64,000 nt of DNA from Candidatus Methanoperedentaceae archaeon (GTDB taxonomy: Archaea; Halobacteriota; Methanosarcinia; Methanosarcinales; Methanoperedenaceae): positions 24,070 to 88,069 of the forward strand of contig PQAS01000021.1 in the NCBI GenBank assembly GCA_003104905.1. The letters are read 5' to 3'. The position numbers were made by a program, and so were the translations under genes. Below the pieces are notes generated by a model that was given only the letters and a program-made list of their open reading frames with translations, had not been told where the DNA came from and ran no database searches. Shown piece by piece: positions 52,382 through 61,134 of the stretch. How positions within the stretch are numbered: the stretch's first letter is position 1; every line of letters starts with the position of its first letter.

Positions 52382-52738
52382 ATGAAAAGATTAATGATCC
52401 TATTTATATTATCAATTTATGCATCCGGTTGTGTGGACCAAAATCAAAATGAGACTATCAATTATAATAATTCTGTCCTCCCTGAGTATTCGCCTGTTGT
52501 GGATATTGCCAGGAAAGACCTTTCCGAAAGATTGCAGATCCCAATTTCAGATATTTCCCTGGTAAAAGAGGAAGCGGTAGAGTGGCCGGATGCAAGCCTT
52601 GGATTTCCTGAAAAAGGTATGATGTATGCACAGGTAATTACTCCGGGATTCAAGATAATATTAAAAGCAGACAATAAATTATACGAATATCACAGTGATT
52701 ATAAGAGAGTGGCAGGGCCGAGAAATATAGAAAGCTAA
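52382..52738 (+). CDS. Small lipoprotein with a conserved C-terminal domain
   Basis: A 118-residue protein with a lipoprotein-type signal (ILSIYASGC) and predicted lipidation at Cys17. The C-terminal 75 residues, with DLSERLQIPISDISLV, EWPDASLGFPEKGMMYAQV and KLYEYHSDY, form a domain found in other archaeal and bacterial exported proteins of unknown role. It overlaps the 3' end of the convergent rhomboid gene by four bases and starts 30 bases from the opposite-strand FtsZ frame. Confidence 0.75.
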   Translation: MKRLMILFILSIYASGCVDQNQNETINYNNSVLPEYSPVVDIARKDLSERLQIPISDISLVKEEAVEWPDASLGFPEKGMMYAQVITPGFKIILKADNKLYEYHSDYKRVAGPRNIES

Positions 52739-53541
52739 TAACGCTGGTAACGTCCAGTATTTTTTAGATATTTTCCAAAAGCCAGACCTGCTACAACTCC
52801 GCTTAAGTGTGCGCTTCGGGCTACCAGGTCGCCGCTTGAATTTATGAACAAAAGATCAAGAAGAGCGAAAAATATCAACGCATAGGTTATTTTCATTGGT
52901 ATGAAATAAACGTAAACAACAATATCAGGCGCAAGGACAGCAAGACATGCAAATATCCCGAAAAGGGCGCCGCTTGCTCCAACCGCTGTTGAATGTTGTT
53001 GCAAAATGAAAACCGACCATAACGAATAACCTATTGCAGCGATAATCCCGGAAACGAAAAATACAATGAGGAACTTTTTTCCTCCTATCCGTCTCTCAAG
53101 CTCGGGTCCGAAGAAGAATAGGAACATCATGTTGAACAAAATATGTATCGGTCCTGAATGAAGGAAAATATGTGTGATAAGTGTCCATGGCCGGGAGAAT
53201 ATATCATACGGAGAAAGAGCAAGATAGTATGAATATCCTGGAATAATATATTGCAGGAAAAAAGATACTATGACCAGGATTAGTATAGTTAATGAGTAAT
53301 TGCTTTTTATTGCAGATATGATATTGTTTAAAGAATCTAAGAACGGATTATATTTTCTTCTTACCACGTAATCCCTCTTATGAAAAATTCCGGAATTACT
53401 TGATTTCGATTTATATTCCAATAGTCCGGGACAATTATGGGATTCAGGAAGTCTGTGGTTATAACAATACGAATTGCCGCAGAATTTGCATGTGAACGGC
53501 ATGGGATCCCTGAAACCGCAGTAATAACATTCTTTGCTCAT
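52735..53541 (-). CDS. Rhomboid intramembrane protease with N-terminal AN1-type zinc finger
   Basis: A 268-residue protein from the ATG at 53541. Residues 1-38 form an AN1-like zinc finger (CYYCGFRDPMPFTCKFCG, CYNHRLPESHNC). The rhomboid domain has about six helices from residue 77, with the active Ser in GASGALFG and the partner His in RSAHLSGVVAG. Rhomboids cleave membrane proteins in the bilayer. The zinc finger may recruit substrates in the cytoplasm. Its start region is 36 bases from the next gene's stop, so it may be co-transcribed with it. Confidence 0.87.
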   Translation of the reverse strand: MSKECYYCGFRDPMPFTCKFCGNSYCYNHRLPESHNCPGLLEYKSKSSNSGIFHKRDYVVRRKYNPFLDSLNNIISAIKSNYSLTILILVIVSFFLQYIIPGYSYYLALSPYDIFSRPWTLITHIFLHSGPIHILFNMMFLFFFGPELERRIGGKKFLIVFFVSGIIAAIGYSLWSVFILQQHSTAVGASGALFGIFACLAVLAPDIVVYVYFIPMKITYALIFFALLDLLFINSSGDLVARSAHLSGVVAGLAFGKYLKNTGRYQRY

Positions 53542-53577
53542 AAATATCAATTTTGCTAAAGTTAAATAATCATAATA

Positions 53578-54312
53578 TCATTCAGGGTTATTAATTTGTT
53601 TGGATATGATCTCTTTTTCAAAGTTGCCCAGGAAGAATATATTGACTTCTATTGCTTTTCCCTTATTGTACTCTCTCATCATTCTGTCATACATCTGCTG
53701 GCTGTTCCTTAAATTATTTTCTTTGAAATATCTCCCGATCTCCCTGATAAATTCAAGTTTTTGCCTCTGGAATCCCGATTCGTATTCTTTTACGGATTTG
53801 AGTATTACTTTACACGATTCCTCACTTATTTCATTATGATACAATCCATGCAGATCCAAACCGCTGATTTGCCTGAATTCAAAATTTCCCAGGTCGTCAG
53901 GTTCCCTGTGAAGCATATAAGGATAAATTCTACAGATCCGGGGACGAATTTCATAATGTTCGCATCTTCCGTTCCTGAAGAAAATACAATCTCCGTTTGG
54001 TTTTGTTTTGAGGGCATAACCCATAACATAAAATCTTCCAAGATTGTCACAAAGATCAAAATATGGTGCAGGCCTCAGGAATTCCCGGCCGGTACATTCG
54101 ATTATCTTTTGAGCATCATCATCGAGCAGAAAGACATGATCGTTGAATTCACTCGTACAGCATTTGCCGCATAAATCGCAAACAAACCCCACTTCACGTA
54201 TGATCTTTATATAATCTTCATCACAAAATGAACTAATATTTTTGATTTCTTTCTCAATATCAGCCGCTTTCATTATTAATCGAGTCAACTTTTTCTGATA
54301 AGTAGTTATCAT
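53578..54312 (-). CDS. YkgJ-type zinc/iron-chelating cysteine-cluster protein
   Basis: A 244-residue protein of the YkgJ family. The cysteine cluster is CDLCGKCC near residue 46 and CEHYEIRPRICRIYPY near residue 117. The ATG at 54312 gives 13 additional residues (MITTYQKKLTRLI) over the ATG at 54273 (MKAADIEKEI); either is possible. The C-terminal 90 residues form a helical domain of unknown role. YkgJ proteins bind metal; the reaction is unknown. Confidence 0.75.
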   Translation of the reverse strand: MITTYQKKLTRLIMKAADIEKEIKNISSFCDEDYIKIIREVGFVCDLCGKCCTSEFNDHVFLLDDDAQKIIECTGREFLRPAPYFDLCDNLGRFYVMGYALKTKPNGDCIFFRNGRCEHYEIRPRICRIYPYMLHREPDDLGNFEFRQISGLDLHGLYHNEISEESCKVILKSVKEYESGFQRQKLEFIREIGRYFKENNLRNSQQMYDRMMREYNKGKAIEVNIFFLGNFEKEIISKQINNPE

Positions 54313-54381
54313 CTATTAATATTATTCTTTCACTATTTCACTTGAAAGAACATAATAAATAATGATAAAAAAAATGATAAG

Positions 54382-54390
54382 TTATATAAA
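54382..54390 (+). promoter_or_regulatory. TATA box of the cytochrome operon
   Basis: TTATATAAA 90 bases before the cytochrome ATG, implying a leader of about 60 bases that contains GAGAGGT as a ribosome-binding site eight bases before the start. Confidence 0.5.
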
Positions 54391-54473
54391 GCATCAGGTT
54401 AAGAATGATTTATCAAAAACGGAAAAACGGGGTCAGAAGAAAAGGACAGTACAAATATGAGAGGTATTATTGA

Positions 54474-55427
54474 ATGTCTCTATTCAAAAAATTTCATTTA
54501 TTATTAAAAAATAAATATGTATTGATTTTGGCGATCTTGTTCTCGTTATTTATTGGTATTACTACAGCCCAGGAAGATGTTTCATGCTATCATTGCCACA
54601 CCAAGGTGGTCACAGAATTCAGGAATAACATTCATTACGATAAAGGCTTTAACTGTGCTAATTGTCACGGTGGAGCGGATACATCGAATGCCAGTGTTAT
54701 TTCTTATTCTGTAATGTCAGGTGATTTCATCGGCAGGCCTACAAGAAATAATATAACCGACATATGCTCAAAATGTCATGTAAAGGAAACCGAAGATTAT
54801 AAAACGAGCATTCATTGGGATGCGATTAAAAAAGGCCATCCTGAAGCTGCAACATGTACCGATTGTCATGGGATACATGAAATTCGTGCCATAAAAGATC
54901 CGAATTCATCTTCAAATCATCAAAATAGCCCCGTGACATGCGCCAAATGTCATTCAAACAAGGAAATGATGAGCGCGTGGTATTATGGTATTAAGGCAGA
55001 TCGATTCGATACTTATAAAGAATCGTTCCACTGGAGGGCACTTGATAAAGGCTATACTCTAGTTGCAACATGCGCTGACTGCCACGAGAATCATAAAACG
55101 AAAAGCCATACAGATCCCACTTCAAGCACTTACTCTGAAAATCTTCCTAAAACATGTGGAAAAGAAAATTGCCATGCGGGTGTGAATTTTGACGCAAAGG
55201 TGGCAGGGGGTCTTGTCCATGATAAAGAGTCTCTGCACACAGGGGAACTTGTATTCAATAAGACAAATATGGACCCGCATATGAAAGATTATTTTTTGGG
55301 TCCATTTGACCTTGCATACTGGATAGCGATATTTTTCAAAATATTGACCACTACAGTAATAGGTTTCTTTACCGGGATGGTCGTTCTTGATTTCCTTTCA
55401 AGACTGAGGATACACAGGAGATTTTAG
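54474..55427 (+). CDS. Membrane-anchored multiheme c-type cytochrome, seven heme motifs
   Basis: A 317-residue cytochrome. A signal segment lies at residues 15-32 and a C-terminal helix at about 282-307. Six CXXCH motifs (CYHCH, CANCH, CSKCH, CTDCH, CAKCH, CADCH) and one CX4CH motif (CGKENCH, near residue 228) give up to seven hemes facing the pseudoperiplasm. It is followed three bases later by a cytochrome b gene, so the two almost certainly form one complex that takes electrons from a membrane quinol or methanophenazine. The pairing resembles the methanophenazine-cytochrome c oxidoreductase type described in anaerobic methane oxidisers; exact equivalence is inferred. Confidence 0.92.
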   Translation: MSLFKKFHLLLKNKYVLILAILFSLFIGITTAQEDVSCYHCHTKVVTEFRNNIHYDKGFNCANCHGGADTSNASVISYSVMSGDFIGRPTRNNITDICSKCHVKETEDYKTSIHWDAIKKGHPEAATCTDCHGIHEIRAIKDPNSSSNHQNSPVTCAKCHSNKEMMSAWYYGIKADRFDTYKESFHWRALDKGYTLVATCADCHENHKTKSHTDPTSSTYSENLPKTCGKENCHAGVNFDAKVAGGLVHDKESLHTGELVFNKTNMDPHMKDYFLGPFDLAYWIAIFFKILTTTVIGFFTGMVVLDFLSRLRIHRRF

Positions 55428-55430
55428 GAT

Positions 55431-56189
55431 ATGTCCCGGCAAAAATTAATAGAGATTTCGGATTCTAAGAAGATCGGAGATAGAAATATGGGTGAAATTT
55501 TTTTTAAAAGGTTTACTTTAAATCAACTTGCACAGCATTGGATAATGATCGGAACTTTCATGCTTTTGGTTGTAAGCGGAATGCCTTTAAAATTCCCTGA
55601 TGCATGGTGGTCACCTGTAATAATAAATATCCTTGGAGGATTTTCCATGAGAACCCAGATTCACCATGCTGCAGGTATAGGAATGGTTATCCTTGGGGTA
55701 TATCATGTCGTGTATCATGTTTTTGTTGATAAGGAATCGCTGCTTGATAGAAAAGTATGGCCTACCCTGAAAGATGCTAAGGATTTCTGGCAGACAATAT
55801 TGTTTTACCTTGGAAAAGCTGACCACCCGAAATATGGCAGATATAGCTGGAAAGAGAAATTTGATTATTGGGGCGCATTCTGGGGAATGGTAATGCTTTG
55901 CGTAACAGGTCTTATAATGTTATTCCCTTTCCAGGCAATGGAAATTATCCCGTATGCATATGTTCATTTATCGACTATCGTGCATACTGATGAGGCCTTA
56001 CTCGCAACATTGTTTATATTTATTGTTCACTGGTGGAATGTCCATTATAGCCCTGAAGTATTTCCCATGTCAAAAGCATGGCTCACTGGCAACCTTTCAG
56101 AGGAACAGATGAAACATGAGCATCCTCTGGAGTATGAAGAGGTAATGAGACAAATGAATGAAAAAGGCGACAGGTCTTTTTCCAGGTAA
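55431..56189 (+). CDS. Cytochrome b (FdhI/HyaC-like di-heme membrane subunit)
   Basis: A 252-residue membrane protein with four helices. Histidines that should bind two b hemes occur in LAQHWIMIG (about residue 36), QIHHAAGIG (about 78), VYHVVYHVF (about 92) and FIVHWWNVHYS (about 200). The arrangement is that of formate dehydrogenase gamma or hydrogenase cytochrome b subunits (COG2864 type), which oxidise or reduce the membrane quinone pool. It lies three bases after the multiheme cytochrome, with which it should form a redox module. The N-terminal 20 residues are a soluble extension; an alternative ATG is at 55488. Confidence 0.9.
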   Translation: MSRQKLIEISDSKKIGDRNMGEIFFKRFTLNQLAQHWIMIGTFMLLVVSGMPLKFPDAWWSPVIINILGGFSMRTQIHHAAGIGMVILGVYHVVYHVFVDKESLLDRKVWPTLKDAKDFWQTILFYLGKADHPKYGRYSWKEKFDYWGAFWGMVMLCVTGLIMLFPFQAMEIIPYAYVHLSTIVHTDEALLATLFIFIVHWWNVHYSPEVFPMSKAWLTGNLSEEQMKHEHPLEYEEVMRQMNEKGDRSFSR

Positions 56190-56359
56190 GTTTCATTACT
56201 TTTATTCATCACTCTGGAAGATAGTATTTCTTTTTTCACATTGGATTAATTCAGTTCCATTAAAAAATCTTTGTTATTAATTAATATTTATTATTAATCA
56301 TATCAATTAATTATATATCAAAAGAACGATTAAGTTAATTGTTGCAGAAGGAATGTGAA

Positions 56360-56764
56360 ATGAGGTTTGAAAATAGATTGTCAAGAGATATAATGACCAG
56401 GGATGTTATAACGGTCCCTATGAATGATACCGTGAAGCATATTGCAAATGTTCTTAGCAGAAAAAGGATATCATCCGTAATCGTAATAAACCATGATGGT
56501 GAAGCGATGGGTGTCATATCGGATAGCGATATATTGAAAGTCATAGGTAAAGGTAACTGTGAGAACATAACTGCGGAGAATGTTATGACCCATAATCTTG
56601 AATTCGTAAAGCCAACATCCACTTTGACCGAAGCTGCAATTATCATGAGAGAAAAACATATTCACAGGCTGCTTGTTTTTTCAGAGGGAGGAGTAGGTGC
56701 ATCACACAGGCCTATCGGAATATTGACTGCCAGTGATATAGTAAGAGAAGTTGCAAGAGAATAA
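56360..56764 (+). CDS. CBS-domain pair protein
   Basis: A 134-residue protein of two CBS domains, with SRDIMTRDVITVPMNDTVKHIA and TAENVMTHNLEFVKPTSTLTEA at the domain starts. CBS pairs bind adenosine nucleotides or SAM and regulate partner enzymes. The ATG at 56360 is supported by AAGGAATGTGA just upstream; an in-frame TTG lies farther up. It is the only gene between the cytochrome operon and the cobalt/nickel transporter, so its partner is unknown. Confidence 0.87.
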   Translation: MRFENRLSRDIMTRDVITVPMNDTVKHIANVLSRKRISSVIVINHDGEAMGVISDSDILKVIGKGNCENITAENVMTHNLEFVKPTSTLTEAAIIMREKHIHRLLVFSEGGVGASHRPIGILTASDIVREVARE

Positions 56765-56838
56765 TTGCTCTGCTTTTTTAAAATAATAGGGATCGCCATA
56801 TCCTTTTTTCATAAAGAGTCAATAGCTTAATCGCCAAC

Positions 56839-56847
56839 TATTTATAT
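56839..56847 (+). promoter_or_regulatory. TATA box of the cobalt/nickel transporter operon
   Basis: TATTTATAT lies 46 bases before the ATG, with AGGAG at 56883-56887. The leader of about 25 bases is too short for a cobalamin riboswitch, and none was seen. Confidence 0.5.
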
Positions 56848-56892
56848 CAAGTAAACTTTAGTGAAAACAAGTTTAATTGATTAGGAGCTGGC

Positions 56893-57801
56893 ATGCATAT
56901 CTCAGATGGGATTCTGGAACCAAAATGGATTTTCTTCTGGTATGCAATATCTATCTTTTTTATTGGTCTGGGACTTCGGATAATAAATAAACGCATCAAA
57001 GAGGAACCTGTATATCTACCCAGGTTATCCCTTATAGGCGCTGTTGTTTTTGTAATTTCGGTCTGGCATATTCCTGTTCCAATTACCGGTTCGTCATCCC
57101 ATCCTGTAGGAACTCCCATGTCTTCTATAATCGTTGGCCCGTCTGCAACAGTGGTGATAAGCGCGATTGCCCTATTTTTCCAGGCATTTGTAGCTCATGG
57201 CGGGCTAACGACAATCGGTGCAAATACTTTTTCAATGGGTATTGCCGGGAATTTCGGAGGTTATTTTGTTTACAGGCTCCTGAAAAATGTATCTCCATTG
57301 TGGTTCTCTGCGGGAATTGCCGGCCTTATCGGAAGCATCATTACATATCTGACAACGGCTTTGCAGCTTGCTCTTTCCCTTAATCCCGGAAATGTCCTGA
57401 ATTATTGGAAATTATATTCACTTGGATTTATTCCCACCCAACTCCCGCTTGCATTTGCTGAATTCGCTTTCACCGCCTATGTTATGAAATATATATCCGA
57501 AACAACGTACAAGGAAAATCTCTCTCCAGCCGGTGACAGATTTTCAAGAAACGCCCTGTTGCTCATGCTTTCAATTACATCAATTATTGTGATAGGCGCA
57601 TATATCGGGTATCTGGGCGGTGCAAGTATGGCTGGAACAGATAGTACGGTTGAAGCAACGGCCAAACCCGAGGCATCACCTGGGGGAATTGGCACAAGAT
57701 TGATGTCCTACCTTGGAGAACCGCTGGGTTTTGCCCTGGTAGGGATAACAGGCGGTCTATTTACAGGATATTTCTGGAGTGAATTTCGGAGGAGATCCTG
57801 A
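56893..57801 (+). CDS. cbiM: ECF transporter substrate-binding component CbiM, fused to a CbiN-like part
   Basis: A 302-residue membrane protein. The start MHISDGILEPKW is the N-terminal signature of CbiM/NikM, in which the N-terminal Met-His takes part in metal binding. Seven or so helices fill residues 8-205. After a loop, a further helix (about 212-232), a Ser/Thr/Ala-rich outside loop and a last helix (about 270-292) resemble the separate subunit CbiN or NikN, so M and N parts appear fused. Cobalt or nickel is the probable substrate; the sequence does not separate them. First gene of the M-Q-O operon. Confidence 0.87.
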   Translation: MHISDGILEPKWIFFWYAISIFFIGLGLRIINKRIKEEPVYLPRLSLIGAVVFVISVWHIPVPITGSSSHPVGTPMSSIIVGPSATVVISAIALFFQAFVAHGGLTTIGANTFSMGIAGNFGGYFVYRLLKNVSPLWFSAGIAGLIGSIITYLTTALQLALSLNPGNVLNYWKLYSLGFIPTQLPLAFAEFAFTAYVMKYISETTYKENLSPAGDRFSRNALLLMLSITSIIVIGAYIGYLGGASMAGTDSTVEATAKPEASPGGIGTRLMSYLGEPLGFALVGITGGLFTGYFWSEFRRRS

Positions 57802-58616
57802 TGCTGGAATGGCTTTCTACTGATCCCTTAAACGGGATCATAATAACGATCACTTTTTTCATTTCGGTAATAATAGGCAGGCATCTGCGGATTAAAAGGG
57901 CCGAAAATATAAGAAAATTCATAGATCCCAGGATAAAGATCCTCATATTGTTCTTTCTAATTATTTCCATTACACTGATGGGACACTGGTATATCCCCAT
58001 CGGGATCTTTGTCCTTTGCATCTTTATTTCATTAAAATTGGCCATATTTCGAAATTTTGGAAAAAAATTGGTTTTTCCCGTGCTTCTGGCTTTTTTTATC
58101 CTTGTGATACAGACTTTGACTTACGGAACAAATATCATCAATTATGGAATATCACGAGAAGGATTTGAATCCGGATTCCTTATTTTTGCAAGGGTAGTAG
58201 CCGCAGCATCCCTGTCAATTCTTTTCTTGTCAACCGATTCTGAAAATGAGATATTGGAAACAATGCGATGGTACAGGGTTCCGGTTACCATACTTGATAT
58301 TTCTTCATTAATGAGCAGGTATATTAAAGCGTTCTCAATGGAAGCAAAAAGAATGAAATTGGCACAAGTTTCCCGCTGCGGTTTATCGGGAGGATATATG
58401 AAGAAAATGCATGATATCGCCTCAATAACAGGAGCACTTATTACCAGGGCGCTGGTTCGGGCAGAACTTGTTTATAGAGCTATGTTATCAAGGGGCTGGA
58501 AGCATGATCAGTTATCTCTTGAAGGGGCACAGGCATTAAATTCGATGGATTTTCTAATGGGATTTGTACTTTTGGCAGGTATCATCATATTGATTGGCAT
58601 AGACAGGGGGATGTGA
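57801..58616 (+). CDS. cbiQ: ECF transporter transmembrane component CbiQ
   Basis: A 271-residue T component. Helices lie at about residues 10-30, 50-90, 95-115 and 235-265. The coupling motif region with SRYIKAFSMEAKRMKLAQVSR and RAMLSRG matches the EcfT signature that contacts the ATPase. It shares one base with cbiM (start at its last base) and lies immediately before cbiO. The metal is cobalt or nickel. Confidence 0.88.
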   Translation: MLEWLSTDPLNGIIITITFFISVIIGRHLRIKRAENIRKFIDPRIKILILFFLIISITLMGHWYIPIGIFVLCIFISLKLAIFRNFGKKLVFPVLLAFFILVIQTLTYGTNIINYGISREGFESGFLIFARVVAAASLSILFLSTDSENEILETMRWYRVPVTILDISSLMSRYIKAFSMEAKRMKLAQVSRCGLSGGYMKKMHDIASITGALITRALVRAELVYRAMLSRGWKHDQLSLEGAQALNSMDFLMGFVLLAGIIILIGIDRGM

Positions 58617-58618
58617 GC

Positions 58619-59938
58619 ATGACCGTATTACAGACTATCGGGCTTGAATATGATTATGCGGACGGGACAAATGCCTTAACTGGCGTGAATTTTGAGGCAA
58701 GAAAAGGTGAGAAAGTCGCTGTTCTTGGCCCAAACGGAAGCGGAAAAACCACATTATTCTATCATTTTAACGGGCTTATCAAACCATCAAAAGGTGAAGT
58801 GCGGGTATTCGGCAAGAATATCACCAAAATCGATATCGATGATGTAAGGAGAAGGGTGGGACTTGTTTTTCAGGAGTCTGACAGCCAATTGTTTGCGCAC
58901 TCCGTGTTCGAAGATATAGCTTTTGGTCCACGTAACCTGAGATTATCCCGGGATGAAGTAACTGAACGTGTTTCTCATGTAATGTCCCGGTTCGATATCG
59001 AAGCTCTTGCAAACAGGAATCCGGCAAATCTGAGTTCCGGCCAGAAAAAAAGAGTGGCTATTGCCGGTGTCGTTGCGATGGAACCGGATGTTCTTGTTCT
59101 TGATGAACCGACATCCGGTATGGATGCAGGAGGGATCACCGATACGCTGGGGATCCTTGAAGAACTGAACAATGAAGGAAAAACCATCATCATTTCCACC
59201 CATGATTCTGAGATTGCAGCTTCCTGGGCCGACCGTATATATATACTTAATAAAGGAAAGGTATTCAAATCCGGTAATCCAGGACATATTTTTTCGGATG
59301 AAAAAATCATTTCGGAAGCAGGGGTGAGGCAGCCCGTGATAGTGCAGACGTATCGTGAATTCAGGGCAAGGGGAATTTCAAAAGGTGAAGTTCCGCTTTC
59401 GGTTCTTGACTTTATGGATTCAGTTGACAGCGTCAGGATAATGAATATCAGGTGCGCTATCGCAGGATGTGAAATATGGGCCGGAGATAGGGTATATCTC
59501 CGGGTCAAGGATGGGATGATTGTTGCGGACAAAGGGTCAAAAGGAGTGGCAGGAATCGCGATTCTTGACGGCAAATCCGGCGAAGATATCGCAGTAAAGG
59601 ATGTAGTGGGGGATATCGCGCAACTGACAGGCAAAATAACCGTGTTCAGGGTACCGGGGATAATTGAAGGTGGATCAAGGGCTGCCGATGTGGAAAAAAT
59701 CCGTGATTTTCTTGAGAATAACCGGAATCAGAAGGTTGGGGCAATGGGCACATCAGCAAAGGTTTTATTAAGAAAAATGGGATTGAAATACGATTTTGAG
59801 TTTGATGTGATACAATCATCAATGCTTGCAGCACTTCGGGGTCTTAACATAACGATTTTTGCATCGGGCGGCATGGCTGACAGGGTATTGGAAAAAGTCA
59901 AAGAGAGAAAGCTCAATTACCAGTGTTTCAAGCTTTAG
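58619..59938 (+). CDS. cbiO: ECF transporter ATPase CbiO with a long C-terminal extension
   Basis: A 439-residue ATPase. Residues 1-240 are the ABC domain: Walker A GPNGSGKTT, signature LSSGQKKRVAIAG, Walker B LVLDEPTSGMD and switch STHDSE. The remaining roughly 180 residues are not part of the normal 280-residue CbiO. That region has a strand-rich start (RVYLRVKDGMIVADKG) and a conserved-looking part with GAMGTSAKVLLRKMG; I cannot name the domain. The ATG at 58619 follows the CbiQ stop; a GTG at 58613 overlaps it. Confidence 0.87.
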   Translation: MTVLQTIGLEYDYADGTNALTGVNFEARKGEKVAVLGPNGSGKTTLFYHFNGLIKPSKGEVRVFGKNITKIDIDDVRRRVGLVFQESDSQLFAHSVFEDIAFGPRNLRLSRDEVTERVSHVMSRFDIEALANRNPANLSSGQKKRVAIAGVVAMEPDVLVLDEPTSGMDAGGITDTLGILEELNNEGKTIIISTHDSEIAASWADRIYILNKGKVFKSGNPGHIFSDEKIISEAGVRQPVIVQTYREFRARGISKGEVPLSVLDFMDSVDSVRIMNIRCAIAGCEIWAGDRVYLRVKDGMIVADKGSKGVAGIAILDGKSGEDIAVKDVVGDIAQLTGKITVFRVPGIIEGGSRAADVEKIRDFLENNRNQKVGAMGTSAKVLLRKMGLKYDFEFDVIQSSMLAALRGLNITIFASGGMADRVLEKVKERKLNYQCFKL

Positions 59939-60033
59939 GGGGACTTAACAATAGGTTAAAATATGATGCCGGATAAATAATATATCGGGGTAGATTTAAA
60001 ATATCCGCTTTGATTTCAGGGAGTGAAGACTAA

Positions 60034-60873
60034 ATGGTAACACAATTAGTTGAAAAATTATTAAAATTAGTAATTTTCTATAAAATCATTATCCTCTCGT
60101 TCTTTATTGTAATATCGGGTGCGCTTATCATCATATTTGTTTCACCCCGCGGAGACTTGATTTCCATTTTAAAAAATGAAGTTCTTAAAGAAATAGGGAT
60201 CGCATTGGTTATTATAGGATTAGCGATCCTGTTTTATGAGTATTTTTTACGAAAAAATATGATGGATCTTATCGAAGAGTTTGTTAAAATCAATTTCATG
60301 GAAATGATACATGATCATTGTGAAAGGGTGAAATCGATAACTGAGTCAATAAAGAGATCCGGGCTTGTAAATATTTACCAGAGGGGAGGAAGTTCTGAAT
60401 TCCTCAATTTAACCAGGAATAATGTCAAAATGCTGGGAATAACCCTGAGCTATTATTTTTACCCGGATAGTGAAGAGTGGGCACAACTTTCATCTCTTGT
60501 GGAAAAAGGCTGCAAATTACAGGTTTTGATATTGAATCCGGATTCAAACCAGGTCAGCTGCAGGGAAAGGGATGAGAATAACACTGATCTTAAGGGTCAG
60601 ATAATACAGTTGATTCATATGGAAAAACTTTTTATTAACAATATTAAAGAGGATTCCAGATCAAATATCGAAATAAGATTATATGACACATATCCTTCTT
60701 TTGCTATGACGATAGTAGATGATAATATACTCAGGGTGACTCCCTACCTGTTTAATAAAAAAGGGAGAGCCTGCCCCACGATTGAATTTGTGCGGAAAGA
60801 TAAAGGAGTATTCGATGTGTATTTAAATCATTTCAATGACCTGTGGAATAAAAGTGAACACTATTATCCCTGA
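60034..60873 (+). CDS. Membrane protein with a PLD-like/DUF5919-type domain
   Basis: A 279-residue protein with two N-terminal helices (about residues 14-38 and 52-70) and a soluble domain of about 170 residues. The soluble part contains VKMLGITLSYYFYP, LVEKGCKLQVLILNPDS and RLYDTYPSFAMTIVDDNILRVTPYLF, the pattern of DUF5919, distantly related to phospholipase D. It lacks a clear HxK motif, so enzymatic activity is unsure. GGGAGTGAAG precedes the ATG, and TATA-like AATAATATATC lies upstream near 59976-59988. Confidence 0.7.
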   Translation: MVTQLVEKLLKLVIFYKIIILSFFIVISGALIIIFVSPRGDLISILKNEVLKEIGIALVIIGLAILFYEYFLRKNMMDLIEEFVKINFMEMIHDHCERVKSITESIKRSGLVNIYQRGGSSEFLNLTRNNVKMLGITLSYYFYPDSEEWAQLSSLVEKGCKLQVLILNPDSNQVSCRERDENNTDLKGQIIQLIHMEKLFINNIKEDSRSNIEIRLYDTYPSFAMTIVDDNILRVTPYLFNKKGRACPTIEFVRKDKGVFDVYLNHFNDLWNKSEHYYP

Positions 60874-60876
60874 TCT

Positions 60877-61083
60877 TCATTTCTTTCTTGATGAGATGAC
60901 TCTATTAAGGTCATCAACCAGGGCATCTACATCAATGCCGTGCGCAATTGCGCCATCTTCGATACTTTCAAATGCCGAGACATGGCACCCCACACAATGA
61001 AGGCCGTGTTTCATGAATACCATCATTGTTTCAGGATACTGTGTTACTACGTCCTCAATTTTAACATCTTTTGTTATTGTCAT
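60877..61083 (-). CDS. DUF1858 redox-disulfide protein
   Basis: A 68-residue protein from the ATG at 61083. The core with YPETMMVFMKHGLHCVGCHVSA is the DUF1858 (hybrid-cluster-protein-associated redox disulfide) signature, with a CVGC pair able to form a disulfide. It is often near redox and anaerobic-metabolism genes. It is followed, on the same strand but upstream, by the PCP_red-CGGC gene with 51 bases between. The overall local cluster suggests a redox role; the partner is unknown. Confidence 0.85.
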   Translation of the reverse strand: MTITKDVKIEDVVTQYPETMMVFMKHGLHCVGCHVSAFESIEDGAIAHGIDVDALVDDLNRVISSRKK

Positions 61084-61134
61084 AATAGATTCCCAACCAA
61101 TTCGTATGATTACGAACATTAATAAAGCTTTTGC

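Noticed and set aside
56765..56892. Cobalamin riboswitch upstream of the cobalt/nickel transporter
   Set aside because: The leader between TATA box and ATG is about 25 bases, far too short, and no B12-box-like sequence is seen.
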